In this document: piece by piece, positions 8,020 through 17,167 of the stretch | How the letters are laid out: every line of letters starts with the position of its first letter | Numbering within the stretch: the first letter of the stretch is position 1 | Assembly (NCBI RefSeq): GCF_003094615.1 | Contig: NZ_QDKO01000041.1 | Location: 17,255 to 81,254 of the forward strand | Length of the DNA stretch: 64,000 nt | Reading direction: 5' to 3' | Source: Caulobacter radicis | GTDB taxonomy: Bacteria > Pseudomonadota > Alphaproteobacteria > Caulobacterales > Caulobacteraceae | Position numbers and translations under genes: made by a program | The notes under the pieces: generated by a model | Database searches by the model: none | What the model was told of the DNA's origin: nothing | Seen by the model: the letters and a program-made list of their open reading frames with translations, nothing else

Positions 8020-9419
8020 TAGGTTAAATTGAACCCCGCCACATTCTCCGTCGTCACCGGCCCGGCCACCTTACCGACGCTCACCTTGCGCAGCCGCACG
8101 TCGCGCACCGGCAGGTCCTTCTCGCCCTTGATGCTGCACACCGAGCCGGCCTCCTCGACCCGCACGTCGGAAACCCGCAGGCCCTCGATCGTGGTGAGCC
8201 GCCGCTCGTAGGTCGGAACCAGGGTGCGCCACTGGTAGAGCACGTCGGTGTCGATCGCGAGCACGCTGCCGGCGATCTTCGTGGCGCTGACATTGCGCAT
8301 GTGGATGTTGCGCACGAAGCCGCCGCGCCGCTCGTTGGTCTTGACGAACAGCAGGTTGGCGATCGGCACGGCCCAGCCGTCATCGCCTTTCCCGTCGCCG
8401 ACGAAGTGACAGTTGTCGACGAAGACGTTCTCGATCCCGGCCGACAGCTCGCTGCCCACGGCCATCAATTGGTGGCCGTTGCGGATCTTGCAGTCGCGCA
8501 TGACGACGTTGCGGGTGGGAACGCCCAGTCGCCAGGCGTCCTGGTCGCGGCCCGACTTCACCGACACCGCATCGTCGCCCTGGTCGAACACGCAGTCCTC
8601 GATCAGCACGTTCTGGCTCATCTCCGGATCGACGCCGTCGTTGTTGTGGCCGTGGGCGCGGATCTTCACCCGCCGGATGACCACGTCGGTGCAGAGGAAC
8701 GGGTGGATCACCCAGAACGGGCTGTCCTCGATGCTGACGTCCTCGACCAGCACGTGGCGGCAGCGGTTGAACTGGATGAACTGCGGGCGAAGATTGGCCT
8801 CGCCGGCCGTCATCCGGCGCTCGCTGACCGGCTCGCCCTTGGCGGCCTGGTGATAGAGCGCCACCAGGGCGTCCATGTGCGGCTTGGGCCGCTTGTACCA
8901 CTCGCGCCAGACGTCCAGCTTGGCCTTCAGCCGGCCAGGGCCGGTGATCGCCACGTTCTCGCAGTCGAAGGCGTAGACCAGCGGCGAGTAGTTCCAGCAC
9001 TCCAGCCCCTCCCAGGTCGTCTGGACGGGCGGCAGGTAGTCGGCGGGCTTTTCGGAGAACAGCAGGGTGGCGCCCTTGGCCAGGTGCAGGGCGACGTTGC
9101 TCTTGAAGTGGATCTTGCCGGTCGGCCAGGTCCCCTCGGGGACCACCACCACCCCCGCGCCGGCGGCGTTGGCCGCCGTGATCGCCGCGGCGATGGCGGC
9201 GCTGGTCTTGGCCTGGTCGCCCTGGTCGGCGCCGAAGTCGGTGATGACAAAGCGCCTGGCGCGGGAGAAGTCGGGCACGCCGATCGAGGGCATGTCGAAC
9301 GGCGCGGTGGGTCGCACCAGCCTGCGGGGAAAGGGCTTGGCGATGGCCAGGCCGGGAATCAGCGGGGCGAGGATCCCGGCGCCCAGCGCGGTCCGCCGGG
9401 TGGTCTGAACGATAGCCAT
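8019..9419 (-). CDS. Glycoside hydrolase family 28 protein (polygalacturonase-like)
   Basis: It is probably a secreted pectin-degrading enzyme of the right-handed beta-helix class. The N terminus carries a twin-arginine motif (TTRRTALGAGI) and a hydrophobic stretch, suggesting Tat export. GH28 motifs appear in order: NNDGVDPE near residue 259 (family NTDG, first catalytic Asp), DQGDDAVSVKSG near 279 (the DD pair), the loop GHQLMAVGSELSAG (position of the family GHG), and VKTNERRGG (the RxK substrate-binding motif). The length of 466 residues is normal. It stands alone between two repeat pairs. Exact specificity, for example rhamno- or xylogalacturonan, cannot be read from sequence. Confidence 0.85.
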   Translation of the reverse strand: MAIVQTTRRTALGAGILAPLIPGLAIAKPFPRRLVRPTAPFDMPSIGVPDFSRARRFVITDFGADQGDQAKTSAAIAAAITAANAAGAGVVVVPEGTWPTGKIHFKSNVALHLAKGATLLFSEKPADYLPPVQTTWEGLECWNYSPLVYAFDCENVAITGPGRLKAKLDVWREWYKRPKPHMDALVALYHQAAKGEPVSERRMTAGEANLRPQFIQFNRCRHVLVEDVSIEDSPFWVIHPFLCTDVVIRRVKIRAHGHNNDGVDPEMSQNVLIEDCVFDQGDDAVSVKSGRDQDAWRLGVPTRNVVMRDCKIRNGHQLMAVGSELSAGIENVFVDNCHFVGDGKGDDGWAVPIANLLFVKTNERRGGFVRNIHMRNVSATKIAGSVLAIDTDVLYQWRTLVPTYERRLTTIEGLRVSDVRVEEAGSVCSIKGEKDLPVRDVRLRKVSVGKVAGPVTTENVAGFNLT

Positions 9420-9527
9420 GCCGCGTCTCCCGATGCCGGGCGTTCGCCGCCCTTGTCGGGGTGCATTGCTCGCATGATGGGATGCGAAGTCAATATTCGG
9501 GATTTGATTAGGCGGGCGCGCAAGGGG

Positions 9528-9656
9528 ACCTCCCCCTGTGGGGGAGGCGATCGCGCAGCGATCGGTGGGGGGAGTTGTTCGAACTTGGCCAATGCGAGGG
9601 AAGCTGAAAACGACCCCCCACCGGCCTTCGGCCGCCTCCCCCAGAGGGGGAGGTTC
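9528..9656. repeat. Inverted pair of family C intergenic repeats
   Basis: Copies at 9528-9574 and 9611-9656 contain CTCCCCCTGTGGGGGAGG followed by an inner hairpin (GCGATCGCGCAGCGATCG or GGCCGAAGGCC) and GGTGGGGGG, in opposite orientation. The second copy ends one base before the mutY stop codon. Related copies lie at 16135/16220, 54348/54434 and, as a single copy, 50799. Confidence 0.88.
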
Positions 9657-10709
9657 CTAAACGAGCCGCTCCAGCCCGGCCCGCGCCGCCTTCAGGAACA
9701 CGCTGGGCAGCGCCGACAGCCCCTCGTGCGGGGTCCAGACGAAGTCGCCGGCGACGTCGGCCTCGGCGACCATCACCCGCAGGGTCAGCGAGAAGTGGGT
9801 GAAGACGTGCTCCACCGCGCCCAGGTCGCGCCAGGGGGCCAGGATCGGGGCGGCGCGGGCGGCTTCGTCATCCGACCAGGGGCGGTCGCGCCAGTCCGAG
9901 GTCGGCAGGCCCAGCATGCCGCCCAGCAGGCCCTTGTCCGGACGCCGCACCAGGGCCGTCTCGCCCCGGCGGCTGACGATATAGGCCACGCCGTGGCGGC
10001 GCGGGCGGTCGGCCTTCTTGGTGCGGCGGGGAAAGGTCTCGGGCGCGCCCCTGGCCCCGGCCGCGCAGAACGGCTCGACCGGGCAGCGGTCGCACAGCGG
10101 GGCCTTGGGCTTGCAGATGGTGGCGCCCAGGTCCATCAGCGCCTGTGCCCAGTCGCCGGGGCGATCGTCGGTGACCAGGCCGGCGGCCAGGCGCTTGAGT
10201 TCCGGCTTGGCGTCGGGCAGCGGCGTCTCCACCGCGAACAGTCGCGCCATCACCCGCTCGACATTGCCGTCGACGACGTTGGCCGCCTGGTCGAAGGCGA
10301 TCGCCGCCACGGCGGCGGCGGTGTAGGCGCCCACGCCCGGCAGGGCCAGAAGGCCCTCTTCGGTATTGGGGAACTCGCCGCCGTGCTGGTGGGCCACCGC
10401 GCGGGCGCAGGCCAGCAGGTTGCGGGCCCGGGCGTAGTAGCCAAGCCCCGCCCAGGCGGCCATCAGCTCGCCGTCCTGCTCGGCCGCCAGGGCCTCGACG
10501 GTGGGCCAGCGCTGGGTGAAGGCCAGGAAATAGGGCGTGGCGTGCGGCACCGTGGTCTGTTGCAGCATCACCTCCGACAGCCACACCCGGTAGGGGTCGC
10601 TGCGCAGGCCCATGGCGCCGGCGGCGGGGCCGGTTCGCCACGGCAGCACCCGCGCCTCGCGGTCGTACCAGGAAAGCAGGGCTGAGCGGATCGCGGCGAC
10701 GTCGGTCAT
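9657..10709 (-). CDS. mutY: A/G-specific adenine DNA glycosylase
   Basis: It removes adenine mispaired with 8-oxoguanine. The 350-residue protein has the HhH-GPD domain with LPGVGAYTAAAV and the catalytic Asp in NVVDGNVERV. The [4Fe-4S] cluster motif is CKPKAPLCDRCPVEPFC (C-x6-C-x2-C-x5-C). A C-terminal Nudix-like domain follows that reads the oxidised guanine. The start ATG is at 10707-10709. It diverges from the dciA-dsbA-smc group, a conserved alphaproteobacterial neighbourhood. Confidence 0.96.
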   Translation of the reverse strand: MTDVAAIRSALLSWYDREARVLPWRTGPAAGAMGLRSDPYRVWLSEVMLQQTTVPHATPYFLAFTQRWPTVEALAAEQDGELMAAWAGLGYYARARNLLACARAVAHQHGGEFPNTEEGLLALPGVGAYTAAAVAAIAFDQAANVVDGNVERVMARLFAVETPLPDAKPELKRLAAGLVTDDRPGDWAQALMDLGATICKPKAPLCDRCPVEPFCAAGARGAPETFPRRTKKADRPRRHGVAYIVSRRGETALVRRPDKGLLGGMLGLPTSDWRDRPWSDDEAARAAPILAPWRDLGAVEHVFTHFSLTLRVMVAEADVAGDFVWTPHEGLSALPSVFLKAARAGLERLV

Positions 10710-10773
10710 TGTCCGCCTCCTATCGCAAATCCACGCGCGCGAGGGGAGGGGGGCGTGCTAGCATTGTGAGGCA

Positions 10774-11319
10774 ATGTATCGCCGCACGCTGCCCACGGCC
10801 GACGAGGCCCTGAAGATCCTGTCGCGCCGCCGCACCCGGCCGCCGATGCGCGTGCCGCCGCCGGCCGGCAAGAGCCTGGCCAAGTTCATCCGCGAGCTCG
10901 ACAAGAAGCACGGCCAGGGTCCCGGCGCGCTGCAGGCCCGCTGGAAGGAGATCGTCGGCGAGAGCCTGGCCCGCCGCACCGAGCCCGTCCGCATCATCAA
11001 GAGCCGCACCGGCGAGGGCGGCACGCTGGAACTGCGCGTCGACGGCCCCGTCGCCTCGCTGATCCAGCACCAGGTTCCCCAGATCACCCAGCGCCTGGAC
11101 CTCTTGCTGGGCAAGGGCGCGGTGACCCGGCTGCGCATCGTCCAAGGGCCCGTGCGCGTCGCCGCGGCCGCCTCGGCCCCGCCGCGTCCGCGCCGCCGGC
11201 CGCCGCTCGACGCGGCCCAGGAGCGCGACCTGGCCTCCAGCCTGTCCGACCAGCCCGAAGGCCCGCTGAAAGAGGCGCTGCTGAAGCTGGGGCGCGGCGT
11301 GCTGCGCAACGAGCGTTGA
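10774..11319 (+). CDS. DUF721/DciA-like protein, probable helicase loader
   Basis: It has a DUF721 domain (about residues 30-115, with the typical W-x-EIVGE motif in LQARWKEIVGESLARRTEP) and a basic, Pro/Arg-rich C-terminal tail. DciA proteins of this family interact with and help load the replicative helicase DnaB in bacteria without DnaC; this is family knowledge and the function here is inferred. The 181-residue length fits alphaproteobacterial members. It starts at the ATG at 10774 and lies between divergent mutY and the DsbA-like gene. Confidence 0.8.
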   Translation: MYRRTLPTADEALKILSRRRTRPPMRVPPPAGKSLAKFIRELDKKHGQGPGALQARWKEIVGESLARRTEPVRIIKSRTGEGGTLELRVDGPVASLIQHQVPQITQRLDLLLGKGAVTRLRIVQGPVRVAAAASAPPRPRRRPPLDAAQERDLASSLSDQPEGPLKEALLKLGRGVLRNER

Positions 11320-11427
11320 CAACCTTCGCGGGTTGCCGCTGATGCGCGAAAGCCTCATCGGCGCCATTTTCACGCGGCTAAAGAATCGCGCTTAACTTCA
11401 CTGTTCACGTTCGAGGAAGACCCGACC

Positions 11428-12051
11428 ATGCGCTCGCCCCTTCGCCGGATCCTGCTCGCCGCGACCCTGGTCGCCAGCGTCGCCGGCCTGTCCGCCTGCA
11501 ACAAGTCGGGCTCGACCGTCACGGCCGACGACATGAGCCTGGGCAACCCCAACGCCAAGGTCACGGTCATCGAGTACGCCTCGGCCTCCTGCGTCCACTG
11601 CGCCAAGTGGAACGAGGAAGTGTTCCCGGACTTCAAGAAGAAGTACATCGACACCGGCAAGGTGAACTACGTCTACCGCGAGTTCCTGACCGCCCCGCCG
11701 CAGGTGGCCGCCGCCTCGTTCCTGCTGGCCCGCTGCGCCGGCAAGGACAAGTATTTCTCGGTGCTGGACTCGGTCTATCGCTCGCAGGAAGAGATGTTCA
11801 CCACCGGCGACTATCGCGGCGTGCTGCTGCGCATCGCCCAGTCGTCGGGCCTGAACGAGCAGCAGTTCGACGCCTGCGTCAGCGACGAGAAGGCCCTGAA
11901 GGCCCTCAACGACCGCATTGAGCGCTACTCGAAGGAAACCGACATCAAGGGCACCCCGACCTTCGTCATCAACGGCAAGAAGCTGAACGACGAAGGCGGC
12001 GAGGCTCCGATGACCCAGCTGGACGCGGCCATCGAAGCGGCGAGCAAGTAA
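11428..12051 (+). CDS. DsbA-family thiol oxidoreductase, predicted lipoprotein
   Basis: The 207-residue protein has a lipoprotein signal (lipobox LSAC, Cys at residue 24) and a thioredoxin fold with a helical insertion. The active site CVHC lies in ASCVHCAKW. The cis-Pro loop is GTPTFVIN. This resembles DsbA/BdbD-type proteins that exchange disulfides in the envelope. It is followed three bases after its stop by a second member of the family. The pair precedes smc, as in other Caulobacter-type genomes. Confidence 0.88.
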   Translation: MRSPLRRILLAATLVASVAGLSACNKSGSTVTADDMSLGNPNAKVTVIEYASASCVHCAKWNEEVFPDFKKKYIDTGKVNYVYREFLTAPPQVAAASFLLARCAGKDKYFSVLDSVYRSQEEMFTTGDYRGVLLRIAQSSGLNEQQFDACVSDEKALKALNDRIERYSKETDIKGTPTFVINGKKLNDEGGEAPMTQLDAAIEAASK

Positions 12052-12053
12052 GC

Positions 12054-12668
12054 ATGATCCTGGACCGGCGCGCGCTGATCGTCTCGGGCCTGGCGGCCGC
12101 GACCGCCATGCCGACGCTTGCGTGCGCCGCGCCCTTGCCCGCCCAGCCGGGCGACCACGTCCTGGGTTCGCCCAAGGCCAAGGTGCAGATCGTCGAGTAC
12201 GCCTCGATGAGCTGCGGCCACTGCGCCCACACGGCCATGGAGGTCATGCCGGCGATCAAGAAGCGCTACATCGACACGGGCAAGGCGCGCCTCGTGTTCC
12301 GCGAGTTCCTGACCCCGCCCTACGACCTGGCCGGCGCCGGCTTCCTGCTGGCCAACCGCGTGCCGCCGGCCCGCTATTTCGAGGCGGTCGACGCGATCTT
12401 CGCCGCCCAGAAGTCGATGTACCAGACCGGCGACTACTGGGGCGGCCTGCTGGGCGTGGCCAAGCGCTTCGGCCTGACCGAGGCCCAGCTGGAAGCGACC
12501 CTCAACGACAAGGCCGCGCTGGCCGCGCTGAACGCCCGCGTCGAGGCTTCGGCAAAGCGCGACAGGATCGAGGGCACCCCGACCTTCTTCGTCAACGGCG
12601 CCCAGCTGGTCGGCGACGTCACCGTGGACGACCTGGCCCAAGCCATCGACAAGGCCCTGAAGGGCTAG
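12054..12668 (+). CDS. DsbA-family thiol oxidoreductase, second tandem copy
   Basis: It is a 204-residue paralog of the gene just upstream. Both share FREFLT or YREFLT, the ...SMYQTGDYWGG/...EMFTTGDYRGV segment and GTPTFF/VNG. The active site is CGHC in MSCGHCAHT, different from the CVHC of the first copy. The signal sequence begins MILDRRALIVSG; the Arg pair could be a Tat motif and the Cys near position 24 is not a good lipobox, so it is probably soluble periplasmic. The different active-site dipeptides suggest different redox potentials or partners. Confidence 0.85.
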   Translation: MILDRRALIVSGLAAATAMPTLACAAPLPAQPGDHVLGSPKAKVQIVEYASMSCGHCAHTAMEVMPAIKKRYIDTGKARLVFREFLTPPYDLAGAGFLLANRVPPARYFEAVDAIFAAQKSMYQTGDYWGGLLGVAKRFGLTEAQLEATLNDKAALAALNARVEASAKRDRIEGTPTFFVNGAQLVGDVTVDDLAQAIDKALKG

Positions 12669-12683
12669 CGGGCGGGCGCGGCC

Positions 12684-15600
12684 GTGCAGTTCCAGCGTCT
12701 GCGCCTCTCCGGCTTCAAGTCCTTCGTCGAGCCGACGGAGTTCCGGATCGAGCCTGGCCTGACGGGCATCGTCGGGCCCAACGGCTGCGGCAAGTCCAAC
12801 CTGCTGGAAGCCCTGCGCTGGGTGATGGGCGCCAACTCGGCCAAGGCCATGCGAGCCGGCGGCATGGACGACGTGATCTTCGCCGGATCGGGCAACCGCC
12901 CGCCGCGCAACCACGCCGACGTCACCCTGACCATCGACAACGCCGACCGCACCGCGCCGGCCAGCTTCAACGACGATCCGGTGCTGGAGGTCGTGCGCCG
13001 CATCGACCGCGGGGCCGGCTCGACCTACCGCATCAACGGCCGCGAGGTGCGCGCCCGCGACGTCCAGCTCCTGTTCGCCGACGCCTCGACCGGGGCCAAC
13101 TCGCCGGCCCTGGTGCGCCAGGGCCAGATCAGCGAGCTGATCGGCGCCAAGCCGCAGAACCGCCGCCGCATCCTGGAAGAGGCCGCCGGGGTCTCGGGCC
13201 TGCACACCCGCCGCCACGAGGCGGAGCTGCGGCTGCGGGCCGCCGAAAGCAACCTGACCCGCCTGGAAGACGTGGCTCGCGAGCTGGAGACGGCGCTGAA
13301 CCGCCTCAAGCGCGAGGCCCGCCAGGCCGAGAAATACAAGCGCCTGTCGGCCGAGATCCGCGCCGTGCAGGGGGCTGTGCTGTTCGCCCGCTGGGCCGAG
13401 GCTCGCGACACGCTGGAGCGCACCCAGTCCGAGGCCACGCAGTCGGCCCGCGAAGTCGAGGAGACGGCCCGCGCCGCCGCCGCCGGCCAGGGCGCGATCG
13501 TCACGGCCGAGGCCGCCATGCCGCCGCTGCGCGAAGAGGCGGCGATCGCCCAGGCGGTGCTGGGCCAGCTGGCCATCCAGAAGGACCGCGCCGAACGCGA
13601 CGCGGCCGCCGCCGCCGCCGAGTTCCAGCGCCTGTCGGCCGACCTGTCCCGCATCGACGACGACCGCGCCCGCGAGCAGCAGACCGCCGAGGACGCGGGC
13701 CGCAGCCTGGCCCGCATCGAGCCGGAGCTGGCCGAGGTGCGCGGCCTGATCGCCGCCGCCCCCGAGCGCGGCCCCGAGCTGGAGACCGCCGCCAAGGCCG
13801 CCGAGGCCGCGCGGGCCGAGGCCGACAGCGCCGTCGAGCGGCTGGCGGCCCAGTCCGCCGCCGAGGAAGCCCGCGCCCGCGCCGCCGCCCAGCGCCTGGC
13901 CGAGGCCGAGAGCCGCCTGGCCCGGACCGTCCGCGCCCTGGACCAGGCCAAGGCCGAGCGCGCCGCCGTCGGTCCGGCCGTCGATCCCGCCGCGGCCGAG
14001 GCCCGCCAGCGTTTCGCGAACGCGGAAGCCCAACTGGCCGCCGCCCGCGCCGCCCTGGAAGCCGCCGAGGCCGAGCGCACCACGGCCGCCCAGGCCGAGG
14101 GCGCGGCCCGGGATCTGGCCCGCAAGGCCGAGGACCAGCTGGGCCGCCTGCGCACCGAGGCCCGGGGCCTGGCCCAGCTGACCGCCCCGCGCGCCAAGAG
14201 CGGCTTCTCGCCCGCCCTCGACGCGGTGACGCCCGACAAGGGCTATGGCGCGGCCCTGGCCGCCGCCCTGGGCGACGACCTGGAAGCCGCGCTCGACGCC
14301 CGCGCGCCCTCGCACTGGGCCGGGGCCGACGCGCCCGCGACATCCTGGCCCGAGGGCGTCCAGCCGCTGGCCCCGCTGGTCAAGGCGCCCGCCGAACTGG
14401 CCGCGCGCCTGGCCATGGTCGGCCTGGTGGACCGCGCCGACGCCGCGCGCCTGGCCAGGAACCTGCCCGTGGGCGCGCGGCTGGTCTCCAAGGAAGGCGA
14501 CCTGTGGCGCTGGGACGGCTTCGTCGCCAAGGCCGACGCCCCCAAGCCGGCCGCGGTCCGCTTGGAGCAGCGCACCCGCCTCTCCGAAGTCGAGGCCGAG
14601 ATCGACGCGGTCGCGCCCCAGGCCGAGGCCGCCACCGCCGCCCTGAAGACCGCCGCCGACCGCCTGCGCGCCGCCGAGGACGCGTTGCGCGACAAGCGCC
14701 GGGGTCCGCCCGACGCCGAGCGCCTGCTGAACGGGGCCCGCGAGACCGTGGCCCGCTACGAGCGCGAGGCCGCTCAGCGCGAGGCCCGCGCCCAGTCGCT
14801 GGACGACACCATCGCCCGTTTCGAGGCCGAGCGGGCCGAGGCCGACGAGGCCCTGGCGGGTGTCCGCGCCGAGCAGGCGGCGGCTGAAAGCGTCGGCGAC
14901 CTGGCCCCGCAGCTGGCGGCCGCCCGCCAGGCCGCCGCCGCCGCCCGCGAAGCCGCTTCGGCCGCCCGCTCGGCCCTGGATCTCGAAAACCGCGAGCGCG
15001 CCGGCCGCCAGCGCCGGCTGGAGAGCCTGGAGCGTGATCTCGGCGACTGGACCCGCCGCCGCGACGCCGCCGCCAAGCGGGCCGAGGCCCTGGAGGCCGA
15101 CCGCGCCAAGGCCGCCGCCGCGCTTGAGGCCGCCCGCGCCGCGCCGGCCGAGCTGGAGGAGAAGCTGCTCGTTCTGGTCGATCAGTTCGACGCCGCCGAG
15201 CAGCGCCGGGCCAAGGCCAGCGACGCCCTGGAGGCGGCCGAGACCGCCCGCATCACCGCCGACCGCACCGCCCGCGCCGCCGACCAGGCCGCCGGCGAGG
15301 CCCGCGAGCGCCGCGCCGCCCTGGTCGCCCGCCTGGACGCCGCCCGCGAACGCTTCGCCGAGATCGCCTCGAACATCCGCGAGAGCGCCCGCATGGAGCC
15401 CGAGGCCCTGGGCCGCCACCTGGCCGGCGAGGCCGTGGCTGTCCCGAAGGACGCCGCTGGCGTCGAGGCCCACCTGTTTGCCCTCGAACGCGAGCGCGAT
15501 GCGATCGGTCCGGTGAACCTGCGCGCGGAAGAAGAGGCCCAGGAATATGCCGGCCGGCTCGAGACCATGCGCATCGAACGCGCCGACCTGTCGGGCGCGG

Positions 15601-16130
15601 TGGCCAAGCTGCGCGACGGCATCGAGGAGCTGAACGCCGAGGGCCGCGAGCGCCTGCTGGCGGCGTTCGACGTCATCAACAACCACTTCCAGACCCTGTT
15701 CCAGGCTCTGTTCGGCGGTGGTCAGGCCGAGCTGCGGCTGATCGAAAGCGATGATCCTCTTGAAGCGGGCCTGGAGATCTTCGCCTGTCCGCCCGGCAAG
15801 CGCCTAGCCAGCATGAGCCTGATGAGCGGCGGCGAGCAGGCCCTGACCGCCAGCGCCCTGATCTTCGGCGTGTTCCTGGCCAATCCGGCCCCGATCTGCG
15901 TGCTGGACGAAGTCGACGCTCCGCTCGACGACGCCAATGTCGACCGCTACTGCAACATGCTCGACGAGATGCGCCGCCGCACCCTGACGCGCTTCATCGC
16001 CATCACCCACAACCCGGTGACCATGAGCCGCATGGACCGCCTGTTCGGCGTGACCATGTCCGAGCGCGGGGTCAGCCAGCTGGTGAGCGTGGACCTGTCG
16101 ACCGCCGAGGAACTGGTGGCGGCGCAGTAG
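12684..16130 (+). CDS. smc: Chromosome partition protein SMC
   Basis: This ATPase organises and segregates chromosomes with ScpA and ScpB. The 1148-residue protein has a Walker A at residues 31-38 (GPNGCGKS), two long Ala/Glu/Arg-rich coiled coils, a hinge at about residues 505-620 (from GFSPALDAVTPDKGYGAALAAAL), and the C-terminal head with the ABC signature MSGGEQALTA near residue 1045 followed by Walker B VLDEVDAPLDD. The start is GTG at 12684. It follows the second DsbA-like gene by 15 bases. Long open frames on the opposite strand are artefacts of its composition. Confidence 0.97.
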   Translation: MQFQRLRLSGFKSFVEPTEFRIEPGLTGIVGPNGCGKSNLLEALRWVMGANSAKAMRAGGMDDVIFAGSGNRPPRNHADVTLTIDNADRTAPASFNDDPVLEVVRRIDRGAGSTYRINGREVRARDVQLLFADASTGANSPALVRQGQISELIGAKPQNRRRILEEAAGVSGLHTRRHEAELRLRAAESNLTRLEDVARELETALNRLKREARQAEKYKRLSAEIRAVQGAVLFARWAEARDTLERTQSEATQSAREVEETARAAAAGQGAIVTAEAAMPPLREEAAIAQAVLGQLAIQKDRAERDAAAAAAEFQRLSADLSRIDDDRAREQQTAEDAGRSLARIEPELAEVRGLIAAAPERGPELETAAKAAEAARAEADSAVERLAAQSAAEEARARAAAQRLAEAESRLARTVRALDQAKAERAAVGPAVDPAAAEARQRFANAEAQLAAARAALEAAEAERTTAAQAEGAARDLARKAEDQLGRLRTEARGLAQLTAPRAKSGFSPALDAVTPDKGYGAALAAALGDDLEAALDARAPSHWAGADAPATSWPEGVQPLAPLVKAPAELAARLAMVGLVDRADAARLARNLPVGARLVSKEGDLWRWDGFVAKADAPKPAAVRLEQRTRLSEVEAEIDAVAPQAEAATAALKTAADRLRAAEDALRDKRRGPPDAERLLNGARETVARYEREAAQREARAQSLDDTIARFEAERAEADEALAGVRAEQAAAESVGDLAPQLAAARQAAAAAREAASAARSALDLENRERAGRQRRLESLERDLGDWTRRRDAAAKRAEALEADRAKAAAALEAARAAPAELEEKLLVLVDQFDAAEQRRAKASDALEAAETARITADRTARAADQAAGEARERRAALVARLDAARERFAEIASNIRESARMEPEALGRHLAGEAVAVPKDAAGVEAHLFALERERDAIGPVNLRAEEEAQEYAGRLETMRIERADLSGAVAKLRDGIEELNAEGRERLLAAFDVINNHFQTLFQALFGGGQAELRLIESDDPLEAGLEIFACPPGKRLASMSLMSGGEQALTASALIFGVFLANPAPICVLDEVDAPLDDANVDRYCNMLDEMRRRTLTRFIAITHNPVTMSRMDRLFGVTMSERGVSQLVSVDLSTAEELVAAQ

Positions 16131-16134
16131 GGTG

Positions 16135-16268
16135 ATCCTCCCCCTCTGGGGGAGGCGGCCCGAAGGGCCGGAGGGGGGACGTTTTCAGCTTGCGAGGCGT
16201 TGGCCGATTTCGCAGCCGCGCCCCTCTCCGTCGGCTTCGCCGACACCTCTCCCACAGGGAGAGGGTCT
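16135..16268. repeat. Pair of family C repeats between smc and the TauE-type gene
   Basis: The copy at 16135-16180 (CTCCCCCTCTGGGGGAGG, then GGCCCGAAGGGCC and GGAGGGGGG) begins five bases after smc. It faces a diverged copy at 16220-16268 (CTCTCCGTCGGC...CTCTCCCACAGGGAGAGGG). The second copy runs into the stop codon of the convergent permease gene. Confidence 0.85.
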
Positions 16269-17065
16269 TAGCCTCCGAACAACCCCGCCGCCATCTGCCG
16301 CAGCGGATTGCTCGGATCGGCCAGCAGCTTGACGGCCATGGCGCAGGAGATCGTCACCAGCAGCGGCCGGATCAGCCGTGCGCCGAACCGCACGGCCAGC
16401 CGCGAACCGAGCTGGGCCCCGAGAAACGCTCCGACGGCCATCGCCAGGCCGATCGGCCAGATCACCGCGCCCTTGATGATGAACAGCGCCAGCGCCCCGA
16501 CATTGCTGGCGGCGTTGGCCAGCTTGGTGTGGGCGGTGGCCTTCAGCACGCCGTAGCCGAGCAGGGTGACGATGGCGACCATGTAGAAGGCCCCCGCGCC
16601 AGGACCGAAGATCCCGTCATAGAAGCCGACGATCGGGGCGATGAAGCCTGCGAAGGCCGGCAGGGCCAGGCGGGATGGGCCGTCCTCGGCCTTCAGGGCC
16701 TTGGACAGGCCGAAATAGACGGCGATGACGATCAGCAGCACCGGCACGAGGCCGGCCAGGAACTTCGGCGACAGCAGGCTGGCGCACAGGGCGCCGGCGA
16801 TCCCCGCCAGGCCCGCGGCCAGGCCGATCGGCCATGCGGTCTTCCAGTCGATCAGGCCGCGCTTGGCGAAGGCCCGCGTGGCCGAGACCGAACCGAAGGT
16901 GCTTTGCAGCTTGCTGGTGCCCAGCGCGGCGATCGGCGGCAGGCCCGACAGCAGCAGCGCCGGCAGGGTGATCAGGCCGCCGCCGCCGGCGATGGCGTCC
17001 AGGGTCCCGGCCACGAAGGCCACCCCGAACAGGATGACGAGCAGCTGGACGCTCAGATGTTCCAT
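16268..17065 (-). CDS. TauE/SafE-family (YfcA-like) membrane permease
   Basis: The 265-residue integral membrane protein has eight predicted helices in two halves, the layout of the TauE/SafE family. Typical features are the N-terminal GTLDAIAGGGGLITLPALL with GTSKLQ, and the second-half FYDGIFGPGAGAFYM. Characterised relatives export sulfite, sulfoacetate or other small organosulfonates; the substrate here is unknown and there is no sulfur gene nearby. It converges with smc, and the DUF6481 gene lies upstream on the same strand. Confidence 0.88.
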   Translation of the reverse strand: MEHLSVQLLVILFGVAFVAGTLDAIAGGGGLITLPALLLSGLPPIAALGTSKLQSTFGSVSATRAFAKRGLIDWKTAWPIGLAAGLAGIAGALCASLLSPKFLAGLVPVLLIVIAVYFGLSKALKAEDGPSRLALPAFAGFIAPIVGFYDGIFGPGAGAFYMVAIVTLLGYGVLKATAHTKLANAASNVGALALFIIKGAVIWPIGLAMAVGAFLGAQLGSRLAVRFGARLIRPLLVTISCAMAVKLLADPSNPLRQMAAGLFGG

Positions 17066-17167
17066 CGCAGGACCCTACAAACGCGAAAAGCCGCCCGGGA
17101 GCCGGGCGGCGGCAGGCGGCGGGTGAAGGAAGGGGAGGCGGCCATGGCGCGTCTCCCCATCGTTCGA

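Noticed and set aside
8301..10685. A 794-codon forward open frame across the GH28 gene, repeats and mutY
   Set aside because: It runs antisense through two well-identified genes and a repeat pair, so it is not a gene.
11925..15686. A 1253-codon open frame opposite smc
   Set aside because: It is a Gly/Ala/Arg/Gln-rich composition shadow of the GC-rich smc coding strand, with no motif; smc itself is unambiguous.
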